NCBI GenBank assembly: GCA_951802425.1
Contig: OX637805.1
Location: forward strand, 558,001-622,000
DNA length: 64,000 nucleotides
DNA from: Clavaria fumosa
Lineage: Eukaryota; Basidiomycota; Agaricomycetes; Agaricales; Clavariaceae
Direction: 5' to 3'
Part shown: one piece after another, positions 22,660-33,308 of the stretch
Layout of the letters: each line of letters begins with the position of its first letter
How positions within the stretch are numbered: position 1 is the first letter of the stretch
Notes under the pieces: generated by a model
What the model saw: the letters and a program-made list of their open reading frames with translations, nothing else
Told to the model about the DNA's origin: nothing
Database searches by the model: none
Translations under genes and position numbers: made by a program

Positions 22660-25600
22660 ATGCGCCTGACTTGTGATGGTGTATGGGCACCAGTTCAGAA
22701 TCAGCTGAACTTTTACCGCGTTCACTTGATTGCGTTGTATGTTTTTCTGTGCCCTCCTTAGTCGGCCATCATCCTGACAATATTTTAGCACACTCGTACC
22801 TCTTGCATTCTCGGGAATTTTTTACGCGAGCAATGGACGGTATCACATCACATATATCGATGCCCTGTTCAACTGCGTCAGCTCCATGGCTGTTTGCGGT
22901 CTTACTACAATTAATCTTTCTTCGTTGACGCCTTGGCAGCAAGTCATGCTCTCAGTCCAGATGTGTTTCGGGAGTCCTGTGCGTCACTGTGCCAGTGTCT
23001 GAGTCCTCCTACCATCAAGCCAATTCATTCCTTCGCGACAGGTCGTCGTGTCTTGGGTTGTGGTGTTGACGAGGAGGTAAGACTCAGATGCGTCTAATTG
23101 CACAAAAATTTAACGACCTTTTCCCCCGCAGGCACTATTTCTCACAGAAATTTGAACATATCATATCAGCAGCGATTAATCGCAAAATGTTACACCAAGA
23201 AGACTGTGAACCTCATGGAGAACGAAAGTCTAGGGCTCATACAGGAACAACCTGCCCAATGGAAGGAAAGTGTCCTGAGACGGCGCAACACGCAATTAGT
23301 CAATCCCGCCCACCGCTCATCCCTATCAAGATTACCAGCTTCGTTGATCTCAACTCTTCAGATATTGCTTCAAGAAAGGCAACTGCATATAAGTAAGCCT
23401 AAGTCCATGTTAAACAAATTTCTCCGCAAATACACAATGTCAGGCATCATGCGCGAACCAACAAGCGAGTGTATGTGTTCCCTTAATTACAACTATCATC
23501 TCCCTGTGAAATTCATTACAGACATACTCGCCGCCATTCAGACCCTGGCCCACCGTTAAGCCTCTCGACCGGTAGGCTCGTTGATTATTTGATTCCAAGC
23601 CGCGTTAACTCTCAAGAAAACCTTGTCGGGTCAGATCATCAGGACATAGAACAAGAACTAACCAGTCATGTTATCAAAGACGCGACCAGCCCCCAAGCGC
23701 TACAGGAGGTCTTAGAGACCCCTCGATCAGACCTTCAGAGTGCCCCGGTTGCTCGATCACCCCATGAGAAGGGTAGGTCATTGTCCTCTTGCAAGAACGA
23801 TGTCATGTTGTTCAAGCAGACTAGCAGATTATGAAACGCAAACATCTCCCTTGCAACATATGGCACTGTCGGGGCATAAAGCCACGCGAAATATGACATC
23901 CACGCAGCTTGCGATGACCAGTGGTTTCGGGGGTTTTCCTATGCCCCATGTGATATTGGTCGCTGCATTCCGCCGCTTGTTTCCGCAATTGCAGACGCGG
24001 TTAGTCAGAAGCCTCACCATCCCGTTGACAACAACTCTTGCGTCCGAACATCCAGGCCCTAAGCGCACGCGGTATATATCCTTTGACGCTGCAGTTGGAT
24101 TCAACTCGGTCTTCCATTCGTTAACGAACGAGCAGTTAAATGAATTGGGTGGAGTTGAGTTTCGCGCTTTGAACGCGTTGCTATGGATTGTCCCCCTTGT
24201 ATGTTTCTGCCTCGCATTGCAGTGGATTGATCAAACCCATACTTTATTCCCAGTATTATTTCGGGACGCAGTTGGTGGCATTCGCAGTCATAGCTCCGTA
24301 TATATCAACAGCAAGATGGAGTTCTAATTTCGTTCCCCCATTGCAATATAGAATGGTATCTTCTGTATGGTGCGCCCTCTCCTCCATCTCGCAGTCCGAA
24401 CCACTCTCATTTTAACCAGGTTCTCAGCATTTCAAGTCATCTCCGCCTTCGCTAATACTGGGATGTCGCTTGTGGATCAGTCGATGCTTCCATTTCAAAC
24501 CGCGTATCCAATGATCGTGTTCTTGATAATGCTCATCTTCGCAGGCAACACTGCTTTCGTAAGTCGCGGCACCTCAAATGTCCGTCTGTATCTGACCGTT
24601 CTTAGCCTATCTTGTAAGAACTCGCATTCCTCCCTAGGCAAAGTAGATGCTGATATGACACCCTGCGAACCAAGCCTGCGGTTCATGATGTAAGTCACAG
24701 TCCAATAGATATCTTTCTCAACTGAAATGTTCCTAGCTGGACCATCGAAAAGTTTGTTCCTAAACAATCTCGTTTGAAGGAGACTTTGCGTTTCTTGCTA
24801 GATCATCCGCGCCGATGCTTCCTGTATCTTTTTCCGTCACATCAGACTTGGTTTCTCTTAACCATCCTTCTGACCTTGACGTGAGATATTGATGTTTCGT
24901 GCATGGCCCACGCTGGCCGCTAATTGCGTTACAGATGCACTGATTGGTTCTTTTTCCTGGTCTTGGATATCGGCAACCAGACGATCGAAGCTATACCTCT
25001 GGGAACACGAGTTATCGTCGGCCTATTTCAAGCTGTCTCCGTCAGATGTGCAGGGTTTGTTGCTGTGTCTTTGGCGGCACTGGCTCCTGCAGTCCAGTAA
25101 GACTTTTTCCCCCGAATGGTGTCAGTCTTCGCGCTTACTCACTTTTCCACCTCAGGGTGTTGTATACCGTCATGATGTACATTAGCGTCTGTAAGTGTCT
25201 TGTCTTGTCTCGCCTTACAGGCTTTGTTGATTAACACAATAAGCAGATCCTATAGCTTTGAGGTTTGTCTGCGTGCAACATAAATTTCGAACTCTGAGAT
25301 ATTTCAACCGTAGTGTTCGATCCACCAATGTCTACGAGGAACAATCTCTTGGAGTATTTGGAGACGATCAAAAAATAGCCGAGGAACAATTTCAACCTAC
25401 TGGGCGCAGAATATCGGTTTGGGGTCGATATCTCGCCATGCACGCCCGAAGGCAGCTAGCGTTCGGTATGTATTTCTGTGTGCGACTCTCGCCAGCCAAG
25501 GCTCGAAGTTTCGGACCAGACATGTGGTGGCTTGCACTAGCCTTGTTCCTCATATGCATTCTTGAAGTAGGCGGATCTTTCCACAACCTGCGACCCCTTT

Positions 25601-26119
25601 GACCGATGACTGCCCCCAGCGCCATCATCTCCGCGATGTCGACAGCCAGGGATGGTTCAACATCTTCGCAATACGTGAATGCCATTTCTCTTGAGGCCTA
25701 GGCTTCTCGTGCATCTGATTCTACGTAGTCTTTGAGCTCGTTTCCGCTTATGGCTCGATTGGACTGAGTCTTGGCATCCCAACGGTTCGCGTTCAGTTCC
25801 TATGTCCCTAACTAACTATTTCTTCCTGACATCAAGCTTCTAGCAAAATTACTCGTTATCCGGGGCTTTCCGCCCGTTATCAAAGCTCATCGTTATCCTC
25901 GTCATGCTGCGCGGTAGGCACAGGGGTCTGCCTGCAGCCATCGATCGCGCAGTTGTGCTTCCGTACGAATTTGAGAAGTCACCGGGCGCAGAATGTGGTG
26001 GCGCATCAGCAGGTGATGGCTGTGTCGCAGAGGAGGCGGCTGTTGCTGACGCTTCTATCGCATCGCCGACTCGGGACGAGGGGTCCGAATGCCGACGTAG
26101 AAAACGCCCACCAAGATAA
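22660..26119 (+). CDS. TRK1: TRK-type potassium transporter
   Basis: Plasma-membrane K+ uptake. Twenty exons join in frame for 810 residues: 22660-22736, 22789-22978, 23042-23076, 23132-23392, 23444-23470, 23522-23772, 23828-24198, 24254-24369, 24420-24558, 24606-24613, 24675-24689, 24737-24880, 24935-25096, 25156-25190, 25247-25262, 25314-25465, 25520-25566, 25620-25674, 25729-25784, 25844-26119. All four pore loops of the MPM fold are present: SSMAVCGLTTINLSSLT, SAFANTGMSLVDQSMLPFQ, AVSVRCAGFVAVSLAAL and ELVSAYGSIGLSLGIPT. The usual C-terminal SKLIVILVMLRGRHRGLP is there. The cytosolic loop after the first pore is about 170 residues, much shorter than in yeast Trk1 (remembered comparison). 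Exons of 8 and 15 bases encode PIF-LRFM. No lesion was found. Confidence 0.95.
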
Positions 26120-26478
26120 TTACTGAGTTGAGGGAGAGTTGTTGAATCAAGCTCAGTAATGGAAAACACGCTAGAATTCAAATGCTGGGATATTGAACAC
26201 TACGATACAGAGCCAGGAGAGACCCTGGTTGGCTAAATATTGCATAGTGCTACATTGTCCAAGACCGGATATGAATAAAAAGTAGTGCAGAACTCTTATG
26301 ACTGAGCGTGCTGATTCTCGAGAGGTGAAGATCGAAGATGGGAAAGAGCCGACGAGTAACAACTCAAAAAATGGGTGGAGGAAGTCAAGTGCGCTGTGAG
26401 ATACGAGTCAGGCAATCGCCCATCGAGCGAGGGGAGTCGAATGAGGCTGACCGTAGAAAGAGAGGGAAACATCTTGAC
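26120..26478. other. Intergenic
   Basis: 3' flanks of the TRK gene and of peptide gene 1. Nothing recognised. Confidence 0.4.
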
Positions 26479-26684
26479 TCAGTTGCATATGCCCCTGAGG
26501 CAGACAGGTTCAGGCTCAGGCTCGGCAACACGGGCCACGAGCGAGTCGACGGGTGCCGCAGAGGCAAGGAGAGCAGCTGTTCGTTGAGAGCAGGGTGGTT
26601 TAGACACAGCGAGCGCAAGGAGGTAGAAAGGCGAGACTTACAGCCAACGGCAATGGCCAGAACGACGAACAGCTTGAATTGCAT
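26479..26684 (-). CDS. Small secreted peptide precursor 1 (CxRGxCN family)
   Basis: Two exons, 26684-26642 and 26576-26479, give 46 residues. A hydrophobic signal peptide (MQFKLFVVLAIAVG...) is split by the intron after codon 14. The rest is short: ALLASAAPVDSLVAR, then VAEPEPEPVCLRGICN and stop. Two cysteines four residues apart enclose L-R-G-I and are followed by a terminal Asn. The ending, exon layout and an Arg about 15-20 residues before the end are shared with the genes at 29429 and 30872. I know no family with this pattern. A mono-basic cleavage after LVAR and a disulfide loop C-x4-C are inferred. A TATA-like CATAAAA lies about 130 bases upstream. Confidence 0.75.
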
Positions 26685-26813
26685 TGCTGAATGTGAGATC
26701 TCGAAGTGAGAGCGCTTAGACGAGAGATTGAGTAGGATGGATGTGAGGTGGGATGGAGCGGTGCTTTTCGTCTGGGTGGTTTGCTGAGGTCGAAGCGGTT
26801 GCTTCGACGCGGG

Positions 26814-26820
26814 TTTTATG
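26814..26820 (-). promoter_or_regulatory. TATA-like element of peptide gene 1
   Basis: The minus strand reads CATAAAA, 130 bases upstream of the ATG at 26684. A small hairpin (CGAAGC-GGTT-GCTTCG) lies just beside it. Confidence 0.4.
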
Positions 26821-27735
26821 CATGCTAGGCTGTTGCGCGTAGGATGTGTCCTGTAATGGAGGGGGGAAACGAAGCGCCAGAAATGGCAGGCCCAGGAGTA
26901 GTAGATGCCGAGATTTAAGCCAGGTTCACGAGTATGGTTTTCCTCGGACAAATCGAAAGGAAAATAGAGCTCGAGATGGAATCAAAGGCAAGGAAAGAAA
27001 CGGTACAAGGGACAAGACAAGTTTGAACAAGGTTTCAAATCAGGCAAGACGCTACCAGCTGAATTACCCAGGGGACAGGCGAGCGCCTGGAAACGGGTTA
27101 GCCGGGGCTGTTGCGCCTCATCGGTGGGTCAGGCGTGGCGAATGTATAGCATCGTTTAACCGATAGCTCCGTATAGTAACTATCGCCAGCGCTCAGGACC
27201 TCTGGGCGCTCTAGGAGATGGTTCCAAGCTACAGGGTCAGGGATAGCTGAATGAGGGCATTTGCTTGTCGTTGTAGACAAGGGATCCACGGCTGTTTTCA
27301 GTGGGAGCTGGAACCATTTTGCAGGCCCTAAATAGTGTCAAGAAATTTTCCAAATAGGACGACATGTGTGGTAGTAGTGGACTTGGCCTGTGCTTACGAG
27401 GATGAACAGAAGGCAGAGTACATGTGCGCCACTTCCGCACGCTTGTTGCTCAGTTCGACGATCCAATGCGATATCCGAGTACTGGGTTCCGCACTTCAAC
27501 GATACGGGCTATTGTGTGAATGCCACCACTGCGCCTATGGGCGTTTTCCGTACCCTGTGAGTGACTGAACCAATATTCAAATTCATCACGAGTTGTCAGG
27601 AGGGACTTCCTCCGCTGTCGAATGACCACGTTTACCCAGCCGGTGCTGTCTTCTCGCTGACCCTCGCCCATCACCCTGTTCGATGTCATTCTGAACTCAC
27701 CGTGCTCATACATCACAGAGACTCCTCGGTTGGCC

Positions 27736-27875
27736 GACCACGCGCGGCAAGATCTCAAGCAACGCGTTAACCATGTCAGGGTCAGCAACCTCACGACTGA
27801 TTGCTGACCACGCGCGGCAAGTTCTCAAGCAACGCGTTAGCCATGTCAGAACCAGCAACCTCACGGCTGAGTGCT
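27736..27875. repeat. 70-base tandem duplication
   Basis: Two adjacent units start GACCACGCGCGGCAAG at 27736 and at 27806 and stay alike through CAAGCAACGCGTTA and CATGTCAG to AGCAACCTCACG, with a handful of substitutions. No coding role seen. Confidence 0.9.
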
Positions 27876-29428
27876 TGTAAGAGCAACGCTCACACGAGAC
27901 TCTTCTGTGATTTCCTCGCGGAGACCTACCTGAAACCACGAGGCTTCTCCACGCGTGACCAGTTCTCTCTTCTTCACTCGAGCCAAGTACTGTTCGTACT
28001 CTACTGTCACTCTTAGACCCCCCTTCACTCAATCACCACCACTCCAAAATGACCGCAATACTCACTGACTATGCAAAAGAGGTATTCTATGACCTTTCGA
28101 GCTCCCAGCTGTATTTGCAGCTCATGCTGTGCCGCGCAGTTTGACGTTGACCTCTGCACTTTATTCGCCGCGATGAAGTTCCAACGTGGATCAAGAGAAG
28201 GCACGATGGTGAGCCTTTCAGTGATATAATTAACTCTATGTCGTGATACCTTTCGGAGGAAGGGCCTTGTCGAGTGTCCTGCCATCGGACCAAACGCCAC
28301 CCACAACTAGCCACCCTCATAAACATCCTCTCTGTTCGAGGACCAGCTCTGTCTTGTGAGTCCAATTCTTCACCTCGCATTCAAATGCCAATCGTATAAC
28401 CACAATTGCACCACAATAAAGCAACCCCTAGGACTAGCGCCTCTACGCTCAGGCTGCGCCAACGACGAGCGGGACTGCGGTTGCGGCTCCCTGAGCGCGC
28501 GGTGCGTAGCACCGGAAGAAAGCGGCGGCGGCGGCAGCAGCAGGCACGGCGCCCGTGACCCCCGTTCCCGGGATTGTCGATGCGACTCTGGCGCCCAGCG
28601 TATGTCTAGCCTTATATAGGGAACGAATGTGTCTCTGTCGGCAACCATCGCCCATGAGCGCCATTGGCACTTGGATCAGGTCGGCGCTATCGTGAGGTGC
28701 TGTTGACTAGTCGCATGCCTCATTGTTGAACGTGAGGCTCTCAGTCGATGATACGGATGTTAATGGTCCTTTTTTGTCCGAGTCATGAATCGACGACTGT
28801 ATTTTTCTACATGTCTGTCAATGAATCACTAGGGACAGGCGTATTCTGCTTGTGTCGAGATAAGGACGATAAGTCCGACCGTCTATTTCAGTGATTTCCG
28901 AACGCTTAAGACATCTGATGGAAGTTGCGCGATCAATAGCTCGGGAACAGCAAACTCTGTTTTCCATCAAGGCGTTAAAGATTTTTTGTGGTGAGCAATT
29001 CAGACGAGACGAGATGGCACTACATTGAGACACTACTATAACAGGGAGGGAGCTACGGATACAGCCACAAGATACAGGAAAGTGATGGCAAATGATTGTA
29101 GCTGGAAGAGAAAGTGGAAACGTGCGCCGCTAGGGCCACGCGACAAGAGGGGATATACACGGAGCAAATAGGAAATAAGGACCAAGAGATACCCTGCTGC
29201 CCAAAGATAGGGACGGAAGAAGATACGGCGGCAGTTCAGCTTGCAAAGAGGAAAGAGCGACGACGCCAAAACACAGAGTGAAGGCTAGTGCACGACAGGC
29301 GAAGAATGGGTACACAGAAGTAATGCCGAATTTGACGAACAGCGTATGGCGGTCAAGCTGAGACATGGCCATGAGTTAGCCATGATCTGTAAACGTGAAA
29401 AAGGCTGATACCCACCAGCCGTTTAATT

Positions 29429-29634
29429 CTAATTGCACAAGCCTCTGCCGCAAATAGGTTCGGGCGCGGCTTCGGCCTCTCGAGCGAGCAGCATATTATC
29501 GGGTGCGGCAAGAGGAAGGGCGGATGCTAGGAGGGAGGCTTCAGGAGAAAATGTTGTCAGAAATTGGGCGCAAAGCCGCATGGTGGTGACTTACTGCTGA
29601 GCACAACAAAAGCAACGAAGAATTTGAACTGCAT
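29429..29634 (-). CDS. Small secreted peptide precursor 2 (CxRGxCN family)
   Basis: Two exons, 29634-29595 and 29538-29429, give 49 residues. It starts MQFKFFVAFVVLS (signal peptide) and ends with the family tail APEPICGRGLCN. The intron falls after 13 codons plus one base, exactly as in peptide gene 3, and at almost the same place in gene 1. Between them lies a short linker with LLAR just before EAEAAPEP. The coding frame is too short to notice without the paralogues. The function is unknown; secretion is inferred from the N-terminus. Confidence 0.75.
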
Positions 29635-30871
29635 TATGGAAATGAAGTTGGCTGCGGAGGGAAGTGTATTGACTAGGGAGGAGTACTGGGGCAGGACGCT
29701 AGGAAGGATGTGGAGGTTGCGGAGCCAGGTTGTACATGCACGCTATTTAACTGGGTTACTGTCGACAAAGACAACGAGAAAGAAGGTCGTGAAGCAATGG
29801 CGAAAGTATGGGCGCGGTCTCGATGCGACCAGCTTACCATTTCTGCGGTGAAGCGGAGTGCCTTATTCGGTTGGAAGGCATCCACACTGGGACGATCGTT
29901 GATTTGTTTTGGGCAAGCCCGACCTTCGCGACGTCCCACGCCTTGTTCCCGTTTTGGAAAGCCAATTGCCTCTTTCGGCACAAGCGCCTTGTATTCCACT
30001 TCCAGCGCATTCACAGGCTTAACGTCATCCTCCCTTGCCCTTCTGCGCAGATGCGCGCATCCTCTTATGCGAAACCTAATCGACAACAGGGAGTGGGGTT
30101 GTGATCAGCGGTCGAATAGTCTGGGTACCGAAGATCCGTGTCTGAAGGAAGGCTCGCCAAAGCACGTACCTGGCTTTCTTGCACTCTTGGATCAATCAAT
30201 GATCGACTCAAGTCTCGTAGTCAACTCACCGCAATTGAAATGTTTTTTACCAGTCAACTCAGGCGCCACTTTGTGTCTTCTTGTCTCGTCTCGTCTGGTC
30301 GTCTATTTTCAGATGGGTTAGCTTTGAATTTTCTCGGGGCTTACGAGATCTTCATATTGGGTATCCGTTGTTACTCTGGCGCGGCGGCCCACTTCGCCTA
30401 AGTGTACATCACGCACTGCATCGTTCCCGCGAATGCTGTTTGTGCCTGGACCCTGGAATCCGGACCGACGCTTGGTCAGCCAAGATATATTCGATCTGAT
30501 CCTGCACAGCATGCGGTTCTCTGCATTATGCCAAACTGGGTCCAAGCCCCGCATGCCGCACACCGACCGTACGGTATACCATGCGACTTCCCCACGACAT
30601 TGCGCCGCCGTTCAGGTGTTCAGGGTCGAGGACTGTACGCGGTGATTGATCAGCGCCTCTCCTTAATTGCACACACACTCGGGCCGTCCCAGCTCACGGC
30701 TGATGTGTATAAAGAGGAGACTGGTTTGCTCCTCAAGCTGCACGGAAGTTTGATTTCATCCGCCCTCTTACCTTCAACTTCTCTACAACACATTCTCCGC
30801 TGCGCCTTTTTTCGTTCGCGCACTTCCATTTGCTTGTTACCGCTCCACCAATTTCCATTCCACTATCCACA
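29635..30871. other. Region between divergent peptide genes 2 and 3
   Basis: About 1.2 kb. It serves as the upstream region of both divergent peptide genes. A 203-codon frame at 29710-30321 (plus) shows no family resemblance and is probably chance. Confidence 0.45.
30708..30713 (+). promoter_or_regulatory. TATA box of peptide gene 3
   Basis: TATAAA within GTATAAAGAGG, 164 bases before the ATG at 30872. Confidence 0.5.
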
Positions 30872-31082
30872 ATGCGATTCCAGACTTTAGTTGCCTTCAT
30901 CATCCTCGGTGGTATGTCTCTAGTCCCTCCTGATGTTGTCTTGCCTGACTAGGTGTCTTGTAGCATTCGTGCTTGTCTCCGGCGCCCCCATGCCCGCGCC
31001 CGCCCCTGACGCGATCGCTGCCCGCGTCGCTGAGCCAGAGGCACTCCCTGAACCCGTCTGTGGCAGGGGAGGGTGCAACTAG
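30872..31082 (+). CDS. Small secreted peptide precursor 3 (CxRGxCN family)
   Basis: Two exons, 30872-30911 and 30964-31082, give 52 residues. Signal peptide MRFQTLVAFIILGAFVLVSG, then a Pro/Ala-rich linker (APMPAPAPDAIAAR), then VAEPEALPEPVCGRGGCN and stop. The segment AARVAEPE is nearly identical to VARVAEPE in gene 1, which points to common descent. The conserved part is the last 18 or so residues with the C-x-R-G-x-C-N end. The intron position (13 codons plus one base) matches gene 2. Confidence 0.75.
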
Positions 31083-31558
31083 CCAACTCCATTGGTGAGT
31101 CCAATAATTTTTTTATCCCTTCAGATCTTTGATTGATCATTGTTGACGTTAGCAATGAGTAGAGCAGAGCGTCTCATATTCCTCTTTCAATCAATCTTAT
31201 GCTGTGATGCTTCATGGGAACAGTTAATCTTTCTTTATCGAGTGGTGCTCTCAGAAATGTAGCCTATGTTTGTGTTCAAATTTTTTGCGAATGTACTTCG
31301 GAGCCGGCGAGTCGTCGAGCTTTGTATCTTGTTGTCCTTCGATCACGAATTACAGTAATGATTTTGAGCACCGAGTCCCCGCCAGCATTGCACTCCGCAG
31401 AAAGCCCAACTGATGGCCCAGCAGAAATCTAATAAGAGATAACAGCACAGATATCATTGCCTGCTCATGGTTCCCGCCCCGTCTCATTTGCGTTGGGCAA
31501 TGAGTGCTTATGTAATAAGCATCATTGAGCTCGTCACACAAGGTTGCCCACCCCCATC
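31083..31558. other. Intergenic
   Basis: Peptide 3 UTR and RPF2 upstream region. An upstream RPF2 exon might lie here, but I could not find one with convincing splice sites. Confidence 0.35.
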
Positions 31559-32627
31559 ATGACGGTCGAGGCTCCGAGGACGGCTATCTTCGTGCGAGGT
31601 ACACACGCTGGCGAGCTAATCACCAGTGTGCTTAAGGAGCTGGTGAGTCTCTCTCTCCTAAGTTGAATGACTCTGATACGAGTCAACTTTGCAGATGGTT
31701 TTCAAGCGTCCAAACGCGATCTCATTTATGAAGAAGAATCTTATTCATGCATTTGAGGATACGACCACCCTCGAATTCTGGGCCAAAAAGAACGATGCAT
31801 CCCTTTTTCTGATTGGTCAATCCAGCAAAAAACGACCGCATAATCTGGTCTTCGTGAGGATGTTTGACAATGAAGTACTCGACATGTGCGAAATTGGCAT
31901 TGAGTCTTTTATCAGTATGAACTTCTTCAAGGTTCTGCTTGAATACTTTCCTGTGTCACCGTGATGTTCTGATTGCACCGCAACTTGACAGACCGCAAAA
32001 TCTGCACCCGGCCATAAACCTTTACTCCATTTCGCTTCACCATTATTCAACACCCATGCGCGGTTCATGCAGTTGAAGTCCCTCCTTCTGTCCTTCTTCA
32101 ACGGCGAGGTCCTAGATGCTGTCTGCCTAGCAGGACTGGAACATGTCATCTCTGTCAGCCTGAGTCCTGTTTCTGAATGTCTTAACACGACTGGGGAGGA
32201 GATTACGATTGAATCAGACGTGACCGAGCTCCCAAAAGTTCACGTGCGGGTATTCCTGGTCAAAACTATCAATTCGGGTACTCCTGTGCCACGAGTGATT
32301 CTGGAACCTATGGGACCCTCCCTAGATCTGTGCCTTCGACGCCACAAGGCGCCAGATCCTGAAATGCTGAAGCAGGCCCTTCGGCAGCCGAAGCTTCGAA
32401 CCAAGGACGTCGAGCAAGGTCTGGGCAAGAGACGCAAAAATGTCGAAGTCGATGAGATGGGTGATTCGAGGGGTAGGATTCATTTGGGCAAGCAGGATCT
32501 GAGCCGTCTAAAGGGGAGAAAAATGAAAGGACTCAAGAGTGTGGTGCCGAATGATGGAGTCATTTCAAGCGACGATAGCGAAGGGGAACAACTGAGCAGG
32601 AAGCGGCGGAAGGGGGAATTAAGTTGA
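31559..32627 (+). CDS. RPF2: Ribosome production factor 2 (Brix domain)
   Basis: Nucleolar factor that, with Rrs1, brings the 5S RNP into pre-60S particles. Exons 31559-31642, 31695-31931 and 31992-32627 give 318 residues. The Brix domain begins RTAIFVRGTHAGELITSVLK and continues with KRPNAISFMKKN, SSKKRPHNLVFVRMF, LLHFASPLF and GLEHVISVSL. The conserved end is present: RVILEPMGPSLDLCLRRH, DVEQGLGKRRKNVEVDEMGD and a basic tail. The protein starts only six residues before RTAIFVRG, whereas homologues carry roughly 30 basic residues there; either an upstream exon is missed or the leader is lost. Confidence 0.93.
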
Positions 32628-33308
32628 AAGCAAATGGCTTTGGAACACTTTACATGCTGCTTGAAAGATGAGATCGTCGGATTCTCCCACCAAACCAGGG
32701 TGGTTGATGTACTTTGGCGCGTTAATGTCACGAAACAGGGATATCAACGCCGACACTGGTGATCTTTTATTTATTATCTTTGTGGCGAACTTTTCAGCCT
32801 GTGGACATTTTGGTGTAGCCTTTCATGGGTGAGAATTGCCGTGGCTACTTCGCCTCACGAGTGGAAGTTCTTGCTCTGTGGCGAACCTGGGGGTTGGTCA
32901 CGACTTACCATTGTATGTCACGTGTCATACGCGTAAGTTCTCATAAGCATAAGCATGGCGTTACAACAGTCGACAAACTCTCGTGAGTCTCGTCGGCCTT
33001 CCATTATCATTTATGTGCAGCAATTCAGGAGTTTGGGCTCACAATCTAGAAAAGAAGCTGTTTTACTGCTTTCATTGATGGACGTACGCCTTAGGAGCAA
33101 AATCTGCTGTGCACTGACCGGGACTTCTGTTCAAATGCACGCGAACAGCGAACCCCGGAAACCCAAGACATGATTGCTGTGAACTCAACATCTCAATAAA
33201 ACCCCTTTGTCGTATAAAACTCGGTTCTTTTTCGCTCGAGATGGCGAATCGGCTTATCCGTCTTCGCTTTTCCCCCACCCTCAATATCCTCGAGCTCCGC
33301 CTTTTCAA
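32628..33308. other. Intergenic
   Basis: Upstream of the decayed permease. It contains a CACGTG box at 32919 and no recognised gene. Confidence 0.4.
32919..32924. promoter_or_regulatory. CACGTG box
   Basis: Lies 390 bases upstream of the permease-1 ATG. The paralogous permease has one 347 bases upstream (50206). Confidence 0.3.

Larger units (their letters stand above)
26685..29428. other. Gene-poor region between peptide genes 1 and 2
   Basis: About 2.7 kb without a gene I can support. It contains a 70-base tandem duplication (27736-27875) and a GC-rich patch at 28440-28600 next to a TATA-like CTTATATAGG (28611-28620). Short frames are plentiful but show no motif. A further very small gene could be hidden here. 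Confidence 0.45.

Noticed and set aside
28440..28620. GC-rich patch next to a TATA-like site as a fourth peptide gene
   Set aside because: No signal peptide plus CxRGxCN tail could be assembled on either strand.
29710..30321. 203-codon plus-strand frame between peptide genes 2 and 3
   Set aside because: No motif, no splice context, and it covers the promoter of peptide gene 2.
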